From Cutibacterium acnes (GTDB taxonomy: Bacteria; Actinomycetota; Actinomycetes; Propionibacteriales; Propionibacteriaceae), in the NCBI RefSeq assembly GCF_003030305.1, contig NZ_CP023676.1, positions 2,418,001-2,482,000 of the forward strand: 64,000 bases of DNA, read 5' to 3'. Position numbers and translations under genes: made by a program. Every line of letters starts with the position of its first letter. Positions within the stretch are counted from its first letter, which is position 1. The notes below the pieces were generated by a model that was given only the letters and a program-made list of their open reading frames with translations, had not been told where the DNA came from and did not search any database. Shown in pieces: positions 16,914 through 26,515 of this stretch.

Positions 16914-18719
16914 GTGTCTTTCGAAGACCCCGCCGACCGCTACCGCGATCCATATGACTCGGGCTCCTATGAGATGGACAATCTTCCTCACCTCTCCGCG
17001 GGGTCCTTTTTGGGCGGGCGTTACCGTCTCGACCAAGAGATTTCACGTCCGGAGCCTTCGCTTGCGTGGCGGGCCTTCGACACTAAGCTGCACCGCCCGG
17101 TTCTTATCTACGCCCTGGCCCCACATGGTCGTCGCACCCCTGCTGTCCTTGACGCTGCTAGGCGCGCCGCTGTCGCTACCGATTCGCGCTTCTTACGGGT
17201 CCTTGACGCTGTCGTCGCCGGGCCGGGAGAACCAGCTTCGTGGGTCGTCAGTGAATACGCACCTGGCAAGTCGATCGAAGAGCTGCTAGAAACCGGCCCG
17301 CTGTCAGCGCTGGAAGCGGCGTGGATCGCCCATGAGATCGCTGATGCTATGGCCCCGTTACACGCCCAGGGGGTCTTCCATGAACGCATCAGCCCCGGGA
17401 CCGTCCTGGTCACCTCAACAGGGAATCTCAAGATCAGTGGTCTCCTCATTGAGGCCGCATTGCATCCCCGGCCGGGGGATATTTCTCGCTCTTGGCCGGA
17501 CCGCGAAGTCGTTGACGTGACGGATATTGGTCGCGTTCTCTACGCCTGCCTAGTATCTCGATGGCCCAACGGACAGGGGCACCGACCTTTCGTGGAACCG
17601 GCGACGGCCATGTCGTGGGGGCTGCCACCGGCACCTACAGATGCTCATGGCTGGCTCACCCCGCGTGAGGTGCGGGCCGGGGTCTCCCCCACCCTCGACG
17701 TCCTTTGCGACCAAATCCTCTCGCGAGTTCCTCACTATGACGAGGTCCCATTGCGCACAGCCAACGAGATCGCACAGTCTCTGGGACGGACCCTAGGATC
17801 CGCCGATGCCGCCGCTGACTTGGAGCGCCGCATCCGTTTCCCCGTAGATCAAACGTCTCAGGCCGAAAAAGACCCGTGGTGGTCAGACGAATCCTCGGCG
17901 TCGGTGGCACCGCAGGACCCCGATGAACCTGAGCGAGCTAAAGAATACGGTCCCGATGAAGAAGGTTACTGGTCTCCGGAAGCTGCTGCCGGCGAATGGG
18001 GTCGTCGCTCAGGACCCTTACCATGGTCAGGTCGTAACGACCCTCACATCACTCAGCTACCCCCTCAGGACTGGCCCAACGACGCTGAAGACGAGCCGGT
18101 ATTCACGAAGGCCCGTCCACATAACCGGCGCTGGCCACCGATCCTCGTGGCTGTAACGGCCGTGGTCATGGTTGTATGTCTTATCGCTGTCGGGATGCGC
18201 CACTCCGACAGTGGCGCCTCACAAACGTCCAGTAATCCGACAACTGTCAAGCTGACGCATGTCCAGGAGTTTGATCCTTCCGAGGACGGTGGCGACGCCA
18301 AGGAGAACCATAACCAGGTGAAGTTCGCTATCGACGGTAACCCATCGACAGCGTGGCACACCGTCGTTTATCGCAACTCGGCGAAGCTCGGGAATCTTAA
18401 ACCCGGGGTCGGACTCGTCGTCGACTTGGGCCGGGTCACGAAGGTCACCTCAGTCAAGGTACGGCTGGTGGATTCCGGTACGGACATCTCGCTATGGGAG
18501 CCGACGCATGACGTGTCCTCGGATCAGCCGCCGATGAAGACGATCAAGGAGTGGACGCGCGTCGCGGCGGTGACGGGGGCTGGGAAGATCGTGACGTTGA
18601 AACCGTCGGAGAATACAAAGACCAGGCACCTTTTGGTGTACCTGACCGAGCTTCCTGCGAAATCAGCTACCCGGTTCCAGGGCGGGATCGCTGATATTAC
18701 GGTCGTCGGCTCCTCATGA
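16914..18719 (+). CDS. Membrane pseudokinase with C-terminal discoidin-like domain
   Basis: A 601-residue protein. Residues about 25-290 have a protein-kinase fold (GGRYRLDQEISRPEPSLAWR at the N-lobe), but the catalytic HRDLKPxN is replaced by HERISPGTV and the DFG by an ISG segment, so phosphotransfer is unlikely. A proline- and acid-rich linker leads to one transmembrane helix near 407-430 (ILVAVTAVVMVVCLIAVGM). The exterior domain (NPSTAWHT, VVDLGRVTKVTSVKVRL) resembles an F5/8 discoidin fold. This matches the pseudokinase region fused to MurJ in mycobacteria, here as a separate gene. AGGAGG at 16903-16908 favours the GTG at 16914. Confidence 0.8.
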   Translation: MSFEDPADRYRDPYDSGSYEMDNLPHLSAGSFLGGRYRLDQEISRPEPSLAWRAFDTKLHRPVLIYALAPHGRRTPAVLDAARRAAVATDSRFLRVLDAVVAGPGEPASWVVSEYAPGKSIEELLETGPLSALEAAWIAHEIADAMAPLHAQGVFHERISPGTVLVTSTGNLKISGLLIEAALHPRPGDISRSWPDREVVDVTDIGRVLYACLVSRWPNGQGHRPFVEPATAMSWGLPPAPTDAHGWLTPREVRAGVSPTLDVLCDQILSRVPHYDEVPLRTANEIAQSLGRTLGSADAAADLERRIRFPVDQTSQAEKDPWWSDESSASVAPQDPDEPERAKEYGPDEEGYWSPEAAAGEWGRRSGPLPWSGRNDPHITQLPPQDWPNDAEDEPVFTKARPHNRRWPPILVAVTAVVMVVCLIAVGMRHSDSGASQTSSNPTTVKLTHVQEFDPSEDGGDAKENHNQVKFAIDGNPSTAWHTVVYRNSAKLGNLKPGVGLVVDLGRVTKVTSVKVRLVDSGTDISLWEPTHDVSSDQPPMKTIKEWTRVAAVTGAGKIVTLKPSENTKTRHLLVYLTELPAKSATRFQGGIADITVVGSS

Positions 18720-19068
18720 GGTAAGGCGTCCCGCCCCGGCTGACGCATCACGACGCGGCCACGTAGCCACAGCCGCGCCGGCCCATGCACTGGTCTGCAA
18801 CACTGACTGCCTGTCGCCGCGTGCAAAAATTCCCACCTCACGAATACGTCCGGCTCAGGATTTCCCGACTCCTACCCGAATCGGCATTTTTCGTCACAGG
18901 TAGCTGCCATGCTCGACTCATGACACAACGGGGCTCATGACGCAACCGATCGACACAGCGGGGCGGCCCAAGCGCCCGGCAATGGCACGAGGAACTGGAC
19001 GCAGTGGTGCCCCGCGCTGGAAGGCACGGGGCACCACCTGTCAACAGTTCATCAGGATCAGAGCAAGA
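18720..19068. other. Convergent intergenic region without a gene
   Basis: About 350 bases between the pseudokinase and glpK stops. No ORF with coding character is seen. It holds the glpK-side hairpin, an inverted GTGCAAAAATTCCCACC at 18821 and an ATTTTTCGTCAC motif at 18886. Confidence 0.6.
19004..19037 (-). terminator. Hairpin after glpK
   Basis: Perfect 11-bp arms GTGGTGCCCCG / CGGGGCACCAC with a 12-base loop lie about 30 bases past the glpK stop. There is no T run, so termination is inferred from position. Confidence 0.6.
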
Positions 19069-20592
19069 TCACTCCTTGACGTCGTCGTCCACCCAGTCGA
19101 AGGTCTTAGTGACAGCCTTCTTCCAGTTGCGGAACAGACGTTCGCGCTCATTCTTGTCCATCTTGGGTTCCCAGCGCTTGTCCTCGGCCTGGTTGTCGGT
19201 GACGTCATTCTCGCCTTCCCAGAAACCGACAGCGATGCCAGCGGCGTAGGCGGCGCCCAGAGCGGTGGTTTCGGCGACCACGGGGCGAACCACCGGCACA
19301 TTGACCTGGTCGGCCTGGAACTGCATGAGGGTTTCGTTGGCGGTCATGCCACCGTCGACGCGCAGCTCCGTCAGCGGCACACCGGAGTCGGCGTTCATAG
19401 CCTCAAGAACCTCGCGAGTCTGGAAGGCGGTTGACTCGAGCACGGCGCGGGCAATGTGGCCACGGTTGACGTAGCGGGTCAAGCCCACGAGGGCACCACG
19501 GGCGTCTGGACGCCAGTACGGCGCGAACAGGCCAGAGAAGGCCGGCACAAAGTAGGCGCCACCATTGTCCTCGACGGTGTTAGCGAGAGCTTCGATTTGC
19601 GGGGCGGTCTCGAACATCTTGAGGTTGTCGCGCAGCCACTGTACCAGCGATCCAGCGACGGCAATCGAACCTTCCAGGGCATAGACGGTGGGCTGGTCAC
19701 CGATCTTGTAGCAGACGGTGGTCAGCAGACCGTTCTCGGAGAAGATGGCCTCCTCACCTGTGTTCATGAGCATGAAGCAGCCGGTGCCGTACGTGTTCTT
19801 CGCCATGCCCTTTTGGAAGCAAGCCTGGCCAAAAGTGGCGGCCTGCTGATCGCCAAGAATGCCGGAGATCGGGGTATCGATCAGCAGGCCGTTCTTGCGA
19901 CCATAGCCGTAGATCTCGGAGGAGGACTTGATCTCAGGAAGCATGGACTTCGGAATCCCCATGACCTCGCACATCGAGTCGTCCCACTGCAGCTTTCGGA
20001 CGTCCATGAGCATGGTTCGGGACGCGTTGGTCGGATCGGTGATGTGCACGCCACCGTTAGTACCGCCAGTCAGGTTCCACAGCACCCAAGTGTCCATGTT
20101 ACCGAAGAGCAGATCGCCGGCCTCGGCCCTCGCACGGGCTCCCTCAACGTTGTCGAGAATCCATTTGACCTTCGGGCCAGAGAAATAGGTCGACAGGCCC
20201 AGACCACAGATCTCCTTGTAGCGGTCGGCGCCCTTGTCACCAGCTAGTTCGTTACAGATCTTTTGAGTGCGCGTGTCCTGCCACACGATGGCGTTATAAA
20301 CCGGCTCACCGGTGTTCTTGTCCCACACCACTGCGGTCTCGCGCTGGTTGGTGATACCAGCAGCAGCCAGCTGGTGGCGGTTGATGTTGGCCTTGGTCAG
20401 GGCGAGCCCAACGACGTCGCGAACGGCCTCCCAGATCTCGATCGGGTCATGCTCAACCCATCCAGCACGCGGGAAGATCTGCTCGAACTCCTGCTGGCCA
20501 ACGGCCATGATCTGGCCGGCGTGGTTAAAGATGATGGCACGGGCGGAAGTAGTGCCCTCGTCAATGGCGAGTACAAACTTCTCATCGCTCAT
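19069..20592 (-). CDS. glpK: Glycerol kinase
   Basis: A 507-residue FGGY-family kinase converting glycerol and ATP to glycerol-3-phosphate. The N-terminal phosphate loop is [14 protein letters not shown]. Further GlpK features are [25 protein letters not shown] and the C-terminal [19 protein letters not shown]. The ATG at 20592 is used because AAAGG lies upstream and [15 protein letters not shown] is the normal N-terminus; the frame stays open a further 57 bases upstream without support. It lies 128 bases after glpF on the same strand, and together they import and trap glycerol. Confidence 0.96.
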   Translation of the reverse strand: MSDEKFVLAIDEGTTSARAIIFNHAGQIMAVGQQEFEQIFPRAGWVEHDPIEIWEAVRDVVGLALTKANINRHQLAAAGITNQRETAVVWDKNTGEPVYNAIVWQDTRTQKICNELAGDKGADRYKEICGLGLSTYFSGPKVKWILDNVEGARARAEAGDLLFGNMDTWVLWNLTGGTNGGVHITDPTNASRTMLMDVRKLQWDDSMCEVMGIPKSMLPEIKSSSEIYGYGRKNGLLIDTPISGILGDQQAATFGQACFQKGMAKNTYGTGCFMLMNTGEEAIFSENGLLTTVCYKIGDQPTVYALEGSIAVAGSLVQWLRDNLKMFETAPQIEALANTVEDNGGAYFVPAFSGLFAPYWRPDARGALVGLTRYVNRGHIARAVLESTAFQTREVLEAMNADSGVPLTELRVDGGMTANETLMQFQADQVNVPVVRPVVAETTALGAAYAAGIAVGFWEGENDVTDNQAEDKRWEPKMDKNERERLFRNWKKAVTKTFDWVDDDVKE

Positions 20593-20720
20593 GTTGGTTG
20601 CCTTTCTTATCTGCATTGACGTGTCTGACACATTACGGCTGACGCGCAATCAGTGTGTCACGAGAGGTATTCCCACTCACCAGAAAATGGAGTAGGTGAG
20701 AGCGGCCAGGACAGCACCGA

Positions 20721-21428
20721 TCATCGGCCAACGACCGGGACCCAGGCATATCCCCAATCGCTGTCACCCTTGCCCTTGATTGGCAAAACGGCGTGGGCGA
20801 TACGGGGAGAGAGGTCACGGGCCGGGTTGATGGCATATCCGGTGGGGCCACCGAGGGAGGCACCGATGGAGACAATGAGCAAACCGACAGCCAGGGGGCC
20901 AATTTTCACTCCCTGGGTGAAGCCGGAGAGGATGACCCACAGCACAAGGACCCAGGTGCCGATGGCCTCAGTTATGGTGTTCCACAGCGGATTGCGAACC
21001 TCAGGACCGGTAGCGAAAGTGCCGAGCTTGAGGGCGGGGTCGCAATCCTCGTCATAGTGCTGTTTGTACGCCAGCCAGCACAGCACCGCACCGACAAAGG
21101 CACCGGCGAACTGGGCGAGGATGTAGATCGTGATGTTGCCAGCCGTAGCAGGGATACCAGGGGCCAGATCCTTGCCGGCGATGGCCAGACCGACGGTCAC
21201 AGCCGGATTCAGATGCCCACCGGTCTTGTAAGCGGCGTAAACCCCGAACATCACGCCGAAGCCCCATCCCCAGTTAATCTGGAGGGAACCGGGGGCGTTA
21301 GCGTGGCCCTTGCTCTTGGGAAGGAGGTTATTGGCGACGACGCCACAACCCAGGAGAATGAGGATCAAGGTGCCCAAGAACTCCGACCCGAAGATCGTTG
21401 CACCGGGCACCGCGGTTTCGAGAAGCAT
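20721..21428 (-). CDS. glpF: Glycerol facilitator (MIP family)
   Basis: A 235-residue aquaglyceroporin for passive glycerol entry. Both half-helix motifs are present: GGHLNPAVTVG and GYAINPARDLSPR. The Asp after the second NPAR is the mark of glycerol-conducting members. Six hydrophobic segments flank them. GGAG sits just before the ATG. It is the first gene of glpF-glpK and divergent from a SorC regulator; the 188-base gap between them holds a palindrome that also occurs upstream of the GpsA-like gene at 31-32 kb. Confidence 0.95.
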   Translation of the reverse strand: MLLETAVPGATIFGSEFLGTLILILLGCGVVANNLLPKSKGHANAPGSLQINWGWGFGVMFGVYAAYKTGGHLNPAVTVGLAIAGKDLAPGIPATAGNITIYILAQFAGAFVGAVLCWLAYKQHYDEDCDPALKLGTFATGPEVRNPLWNTITEAIGTWVLVLWVILSGFTQGVKIGPLAVGLLIVSIGASLGGPTGYAINPARDLSPRIAHAVLPIKGKGDSDWGYAWVPVVGR

Positions 21429-21586
21429 GAAGACTCCTTCGTCGTGGTGTCATCCGTTGACACCGGTTTACTCGCCGGTGGCAGTCGATCCCGTAGAATT
21501 TAGGAACGGGGACCGTCGTCCCGCCCCCCATCGGGGTCGGACGTAGCTCACAGTCAAACATCAAGGGCCCCACGGATTCGCGATTC

Positions 21587-21600
21587 TGCACTCATGTGCA
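21587..21600. promoter_or_regulatory. Putative SorC operator TGCAC-N4-GTGCA (glpF/regulator)
   Basis: TGCACTCATGTGCA lies 17 bases before the SorC start codon and about 160 bases upstream of glpF. The same palindrome with a different 4-base centre occurs at 32211. Recurrence beside two glycerol-phosphate genes supports a real operator. Confidence 0.6.
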
Positions 21601-21616
21601 TGGCAAGGGGGGAGGC

Positions 21617-22564
21617 ATGAACGAATTGTCCAATGATGTATGGACAGCTGCGTCCATGTATTACATGCAGGGCGAGACAATGGATGCCATCGCCAGCCAT
21701 CTCGGTACATCTCGCTCGACCGTATCTCGACTTCTCAAGCAGGCACGTCTGTCCGGAGTTGTGCGCATCACTTTGTCCGAGCCAACGGGGCTACGAAGTG
21801 GACTGGATTCCACCCTGACGAGGATGTTCGGGGTAAATACCACGGTTGTGCCCGTGAAATCAGGAACCACCGAGATCCACCGCCTCGATCAAGTCGCCAG
21901 GATCGCGGGACAGATGGTGACAGATATGGTCGAGGACAATTCCGCCGTCGGTATCGCCTGGGGCACAACCCTTGATGCCATCACCCACTACGTAGTGCCT
22001 AAAGACGTCAAAGGGGTCAGCGTCGTCCAGATGAATGGGTCGGCAAACCCCGCTAGTTCGGGAATCCCCTACGTCGGATCGATCCTGTCAAGAATGGCTG
22101 CTGCATTTGGTGGCGAGGTTATCCATTTCCCGGTCCCAACCTTCTTCGACAGTGCGTCAACAAAGGCCGCAATGTGGCAAGAACGTTCCGTTCAGGCCGT
22201 CCTTAAAGCACATCGAGAGCTCGATCTTGCTGTTTTTAGCGTCGGAGCCCTTGACAGCCCGGTCCCCTCCCACGTCTATTCAGCGGGTTACATGACCGAT
22301 GAGGAAAAGGCGAATTTGGTACATGCTGGAGTCGTCGGTGACGTCAACACCGTCTTCCTCAAGGCTGACGGTGCTTACGACGTCGAGTTCAACAAGAGAG
22401 CAACCGGATTAGCCCCCTTCCAATTACAGCGCATACCGCGTCGGCTCTGCGTCGTCGCTGGGCGCGCCAAGGCCGTCGGACTGCTGGCTGCCCTGCGCGC
22501 CAGAGTTGCAACTGACCTCGTCGTTGATGACGCCACTGCCCGAGCGGTCCTCGACCTCATGTGA
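21617..22564 (+). CDS. SorC-family transcriptional regulator of glycerol genes
   Basis: A 315-residue regulator. The N-terminal helix-turn-helix reads AIASHLGTSRSTVSRLLKQA; the rest is the SorC sugar-phosphate sensing domain, with VGIAWGTTLDAITHYV in the middle and a C-terminal LRARVATDLVVDDATARAVL. The start at 21617 follows a GGGGGGAGG site. It is divergent from glpF-glpK and likely responds to glycerol-3-phosphate or a related sugar phosphate. The role is inferred from position and from the shared palindromes. Confidence 0.85.
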   Translation: MNELSNDVWTAASMYYMQGETMDAIASHLGTSRSTVSRLLKQARLSGVVRITLSEPTGLRSGLDSTLTRMFGVNTTVVPVKSGTTEIHRLDQVARIAGQMVTDMVEDNSAVGIAWGTTLDAITHYVVPKDVKGVSVVQMNGSANPASSGIPYVGSILSRMAAAFGGEVIHFPVPTFFDSASTKAAMWQERSVQAVLKAHRELDLAVFSVGALDSPVPSHVYSAGYMTDEEKANLVHAGVVGDVNTVFLKADGAYDVEFNKRATGLAPFQLQRIPRRLCVVAGRAKAVGLLAALRARVATDLVVDDATARAVLDLM

Positions 22565-22583
22565 GAGCGCAGGTAGAAATTCG

Positions 22584-22615
22584 AACTCTCCGCAGCACAT
22601 CGGCTGCGGAGAGTT
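22584..22615. terminator. Bidirectional terminator between SorC gene and htrA-like gene
   Basis: Perfect 13-bp arms AACTCTCCGCAGC / GCTGCGGAGAGTT with a 6-base loop lie 20 bases from each of two convergent stop codons. Confidence 0.8.
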
Positions 22616-22634
22616 GGCTGTGTTACTGCCAAAA

Positions 22635-24050
22635 TCAAGCCTTCGCCGTGCCCATTGTCACGTCAACCGTCCCCTCCTGGGAACCACGGATATAACTGAT
22701 TTTCGCCTTCTGCCCAGCTTTGAACGAACGAATAAGACCTACTAAAGACTCCCCCGAGGCGATATCAGTGTCGTCAATCCTGGTGATGACGTCGCCTCGG
22801 CGCAAACCGGCCTTGCCGGCAGCCGAACTCGGAATGACCGTCGCGATTCCGGCACCCCGAACCTTGACACCAGCCTTAACTGCAGCCGCGTCACGAACCG
22901 AGATGCCTAGGAAAGCGTGAGTGACCTTGCCGGTCCGGATGATCTGGTCGGCAACCGACTTGGCCAAATTCGATGGGATGGCGAACCCGATGCCGATATT
23001 GCCCGACTGGGAGCGGTCCGCCGACGGCAAACTGGCGATTGAGGAGTTGATGCCGACGAGTTCACCATTGGCATTGACCAGCGCACCCCCGGAATTGCCT
23101 GGGTTAATCGCGGCGCTGGTCTGGATGGCATTGGTGACGACGACCCCCGACGAGGAATCATATGACCCCAACACGTCATCTGACTCATCGCGGCTCATGG
23201 TCGTGACCGGGCGGTTAAGAGCGCTAATGATGCCGGTCGTCACCGATCCGGACAGTCCTAGCGGGTTACCAACAGCCATGACCGGGGCACCGACGGTCAG
23301 CTTGCTGGAATTGGCGAACCTCATCGGCTTCATGGATTCGGGCGGATTCGTTACCCGGATGACAGCCAGGTCAGTTGATGGATCACTACCCACCACCTTG
23401 GCGTCATACGTCTTGTTGCCCATAGATACCGTCAGTTGACCGCCGGATGCGGCGTCAGAGACGACGTGATTGTTGGTGACGATGTCGCCGTTGGAATCGA
23501 CGACGACACCGGACCCCTCGCCGCCCCCATTGCCGGTCGTCACGGTGATAGAGACCACCGAGTTCGAGATGGCGGAGGCAGTGGCCGTCCAGTCCGGAGC
23601 AGATGACGATCCCTGAACAACCTTGGTAACGGTATTCGGGGCGGCAGACTTTGTGGCCACGGCAGGAGTGTCATTTTTTGTCAAGGAACGATCGACAAGA
23701 CCACCTGAGACTCCACCCACGGCCGCGGCTAGCAGCGCAGCAAGGACAATAGTCCCGCCTCGGAAACCCTTGCGGCCCGATCGAGACGAGGGCTGCGGCG
23801 AGCCGGCATTTTTGTTACCAAGGTTCGGATCAATAGCAGTGGGCTGTTCAGATGATTCCCACGGCTGCCGTTGGGTAGTCGGCGAATCTCCCGAACTAGA
23901 CCGGGTATCGTCACTGTGCGACCAATATGACTCCTGTGCCCAGCCCTGACGGGCATCCTCAGAGTGCGAGGAATATCCGCCCTCGGCGCTAGCACGCGGG
24001 AAAGAATTAGGTTCACGAGGCTCTTGGGGACCATTCGTCGACTCACTCAT
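22635..24050 (-). CDS. HtrA/DegP-type trypsin-like serine protease with PDZ domain
   Basis: A protein of 471 residues from the ATG at 24050; GGAAG lies just upstream. A long polar, disordered N-terminal cytoplasmic region is followed by one transmembrane helix (TIVLAALLAAAVGGVSGGLV), so the protease domain faces outward. The catalytic triad is visible as His in TNNHVVSDA, Asp in DPSTDLAVIRV and Ser in NPGNSGGALVN. The C-terminal PDZ domain includes GIATVIPSSAAGKAGLRRGD. Family members degrade or cleave misfolded envelope proteins. It is convergent with the SorC gene and appears to be transcribed alone. Confidence 0.93.
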   Translation of the reverse strand: MSESTNGPQEPREPNSFPRASAEGGYSSHSEDARQGWAQESYWSHSDDTRSSSGDSPTTQRQPWESSEQPTAIDPNLGNKNAGSPQPSSRSGRKGFRGGTIVLAALLAAAVGGVSGGLVDRSLTKNDTPAVATKSAAPNTVTKVVQGSSSAPDWTATASAISNSVVSITVTTGNGGGEGSGVVVDSNGDIVTNNHVVSDAASGGQLTVSMGNKTYDAKVVGSDPSTDLAVIRVTNPPESMKPMRFANSSKLTVGAPVMAVGNPLGLSGSVTTGIISALNRPVTTMSRDESDDVLGSYDSSSGVVVTNAIQTSAAINPGNSGGALVNANGELVGINSSIASLPSADRSQSGNIGIGFAIPSNLAKSVADQIIRTGKVTHAFLGISVRDAAAVKAGVKVRGAGIATVIPSSAAGKAGLRRGDVITRIDDTDIASGESLVGLIRSFKAGQKAKISYIRGSQEGTVDVTMGTAKA

Positions 24051-24265
24051 GACTTCCAGTGTCCACGATCCCATCAAGTGTTCACCCGATCGCCGAGGGA
24101 AACATGCTGTCGGCGGAGAGGGAACGACGCTGTAGTGGCACGCGACCGGCCAACCCCATCCGACCATGGTCAGGTAACTAACAGGAGAGATTAGTCCGGG
24201 GGTCCGAATCCCGGTGCACGACGATGCGGGTCCTGCCGACAGCAACCACGCCGAGACGGATGAAA

Positions 24266-24525
24266 TCATCGTCGATCGGATTCGTAGTGGGCGTGGCCGA
24301 CACCAGGTCCAGGCTGTCGAATGCGGCATCGGCGACGACGCGCTCCCGGCGCCCGAAGATGGGCATGGAGCGTCCCGAGGAACCACAGGTAGCCACAATG
24401 GGATTGTCGTCGAAGCGGTGGAAGGTGTTGGCCACCTCGGTCACGGCCCGGGCGTATTCCTCAGGTGTCTTGTGGCCCATCTGCCACGGCCCGTCCATCT
24501 CATTGCCGAGGCCCCATTGCTGACG
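24266..24525 (-). pseudogene. GH51 alpha-L-arabinofuranosidase relic
   Basis: A fragment of about 85 codons from the middle of a roughly 500-residue enzyme. It keeps WGLGNEMDGPWQMGHKTPEE, the GH51 block with the acid/base Glu in GNE, and CGSSGRSMPIFG. After LDLVSA the reading continues only in another frame as GHAHYESD, matching the family's HAYYE block, and then meets TGA at 24266. Everything before and after is missing. The enzyme would have released L-arabinose from arabinan or arabinoxylan. It lies beside a LacI relic on the opposite strand; together they look like the remains of an arabinoside locus. Confidence 0.8.
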
Positions 24526-24663
24526 CGCCAGGGATCCTCCCAACCGTAGCTTCTTGCAACGTTGCCATAGGTTATAACAACGATATAAAGAGAGGTGCAA
24601 AGCCCTCACAAGTCGTTCCCCTGACATTGCTGAACCCCCGTTGGAGATCATAAGATCCTGGCC

Positions 24664-24903
24664 ATGACAGCGCGCCTTGTGGATGTTGCCAAAGCAGCCG
24701 GGGTGCCCGTCAACACTGTTTCTAACGTTGTACATGAGAGTCCCCACGTACACCCTGACACTCGTGCACGGGTAGAGCACCTCATCAAGATCGGCTGCCA
24801 TCGAATTGCGGCAATCGGGGGCGGACCAACCAGGAATCGACGTCCCCATACCGTGGCACCTCGTCATGGGGGGAGAGCACTGGAAGCCCCACGCCGGGCG
24901 TAA
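24664..24903 (+). pseudogene. LacI-family regulator relic with internal deletion
   Basis: An open frame of 79 codons. Residues 1-42 are a LacI helix-turn-helix (RLVDVAKAAGVPVNTVSNVV) and hinge region. The sequence then jumps within a few residues to GCHRIAAIGG, a block that normally lies more than 100 residues later in the sensor domain, and ends soon after. A large internal deletion plus truncation is the simplest reading. It is divergent from the GH51 relic, the usual layout of a repressor and its target. It is probably not functional, although the DNA-binding part alone could still be made. Confidence 0.75.
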
Positions 24904-24980
24904 AACCCTCCGGGAATGCCGTAACAGCTTCATGCGCTAAATAGGTTGATCCCCGAACCAGTCACTAACCAGGAGACGCC

Positions 24981-26033
24981 ATGACCACTCAGGCCCTTAC
25001 ACCCAACACCATCCTCGGCAACATTTCGCTGTCCGATCCCTCGGAAATCGACACCACCCAGCCCTTCCCTGAGACCGTCGGCGCCGACGTCCACGGTAAT
25101 GACGAGCCGCGCGACGTCATCATCGTAGGGTCTGGGCCAGCCGGATACACCGCCGCTGTCTACACCGCCCGCGCCGGACTGAAGCCGCTGGTATTTGAAG
25201 GGTCAATGGATGCCGGCGGCGCCCTCATGCAGACCACCGAGGTCGAAAACTACCCGGGCTTCTCCGAAGGGATCATGGGCCCCGACCTCATGGCGCAGAT
25301 GCGTGCCCAGGCCGAACGGTTCGGAGCCGAGCTCATCGCCGACGACGTCACCGATATCGACCTCACCGGTGAGATCAAGAAGCTCGTCGACACCGACGGA
25401 AACACCTACAAGGCGCACGTTGTTATCCTCGCCATGGGATCGGCCTACCGCAAACTCGGGCTTGAGGATGAGCCGCGGTTGTCCGGGCGCGGCGTGTCGT
25501 GGTGCGCCACCTGTGACGGGTTCTTCTTCACCGGCAAAGACATCGCCGTCGTTGGTGGCGGTGACTCCGCGGTTGAGGAAGCCACTTTCCTTACCCGGTT
25601 CGCCAACTCGGTGACCCTCGTGCATCGCCGCGACCAATTGCGCGCCTCTCAGATCATGGCCGACCGTGCCGCAGCCGACCCCAAGATCACCTTCGCGTGG
25701 AATAGTGAGGTCGTCGCCATGCAGGGCGAGTCGAAGCTCGAGTCGATCACCCTGCGGGACACCAAAACCGGCGAGGAGCGTCAACTCGAAGTTGCCGGCG
25801 TTTTTGAGGCCATCGGCCATGACCCGCGCTCCGAGCTGGTGCGCGGCCAGGTCGATCTGGACGATGCTGGCTACGTCGTGTGCGCCGAGCCATCCACCCG
25901 CACCAACGTGCCGGGAGTTTTCGCCTGCGGCGACCTGGTCGACTCCCACTACCAACAAGCCGTCACCGCGGCCGGGTCCGGGTGCCGTGCTGCCCTAGAT
26001 GCCGAAAGGTTCCTCACTGAACTAGGTCGCTGA
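24981..26033 (+). CDS. trxB: Thioredoxin reductase
   Basis: A 350-residue NADPH-dependent flavoenzyme that reduces thioredoxin. The FAD motif is [17 protein letters not shown] near residue 50. The redox-active site is CATC at 175-178, in [11 protein letters not shown], and the NADPH motif [13 protein letters not shown] follows. The C-terminal FAD block is [22 protein letters not shown]. It has about 45 extra N-terminal residues; AGGAGACGCC before the ATG supports this start. In many actinobacteria trxB and trxA are adjacent near oriC; here trxA lies about 4.5 kb away on the other strand. Confidence 0.96.
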   Translation: MTTQALTPNTILGNISLSDPSEIDTTQPFPETVGADVHGNDEPRDVIIVGSGPAGYTAAVYTARAGLKPLVFEGSMDAGGALMQTTEVENYPGFSEGIMGPDLMAQMRAQAERFGAELIADDVTDIDLTGEIKKLVDTDGNTYKAHVVILAMGSAYRKLGLEDEPRLSGRGVSWCATCDGFFFTGKDIAVVGGGDSAVEEATFLTRFANSVTLVHRRDQLRASQIMADRAAADPKITFAWNSEVVAMQGESKLESITLRDTKTGEERQLEVAGVFEAIGHDPRSELVRGQVDLDDAGYVVCAEPSTRTNVPGVFACGDLVDSHYQQAVTAAGSGCRAALDAERFLTELGR

Positions 26034-26046
26034 GGTACTCGACAGT

Positions 26047-26085
26047 TTTCGCCGCACCACCCGCGCGCAAGGTGGTGCGGCGAAA
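26047..26085 (+). terminator. Terminator hairpin of trxB
   Basis: Perfect 15-bp arms TTTCGCCGCACCACC / GGTGGTGCGGCGAAA with a 9-base loop begin 13 bases past the trxB stop. Confidence 0.8.
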
Positions 26086-26515
26086 TGCTGTGCGGGCGCC
26101 ATGGACGCGACGTGGTATAGGTAAGCGGCATGCGGCGCAGGTTTTTCTCGCTGTCTCTTCCCCCCTGACATTTTTCGTCAGCTCGCGACGGATCGGGGCA
26201 TCGCTGAGCCCTCGACGATATTGAGCCATCCCTGAATCAACCCCATATCTTCACGTGACGATTTCTGTCAGCCCCCGAAGGTCTCAAGCACCCCAATGGC
26301 ACCGCTCCCCACGTATCGGGAAAAATAACCACGGGTTGGCAGTTCACCCACGCTGAGCGAGACCCACTGCGGGGAGAATGGGTACAGTCGGCGGGAAATC
26401 AGGGCAGGCACATAGGCGGTGACAAGCCCGGTATGCGGGGCGGCGCTCCAAAACGGCCAAGACACAGGCAGACCCCATGTCCGGTTGGCATCACGTCAGG
26501 GGCATGACCTTGCCC
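26086..26515. other. Intergenic region without a convincing gene
   Basis: About 430 bases between the trxB hairpin and the pseudouridine synthase stop. It contains CTGACATTTTTCGTCAG at 26165-26181. A minus-strand frame of 65 codons (26268-26465, GTG start) has no family match and no ribosome binding site and is not called. Confidence 0.5.

Noticed and set aside
19456-20247. Plus-strand open frame of 263 codons opposite glpK
   Set aside because: Antisense shadow; glpK motifs are continuous on the other strand.
21457-21499. TTGACA and TAGAAT as a promoter for the SorC gene
   Set aside because: The spacing is about 31 bases, far from the 16-19 needed.
24196-24220. tRNA T-arm-like sequence (GGTCCGAATCCCGG)
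   Set aside because: The stem with a seven-base loop does not pair fully, and no acceptor, anticodon or D arm could be placed around it.
26268-26465. Small minus-strand ORF of 65 codons in the trxB / pseudouridine synthase gap
   Set aside because: GTG start, no ribosome binding site, and no familiar motif; kept only as part of the intergenic note.
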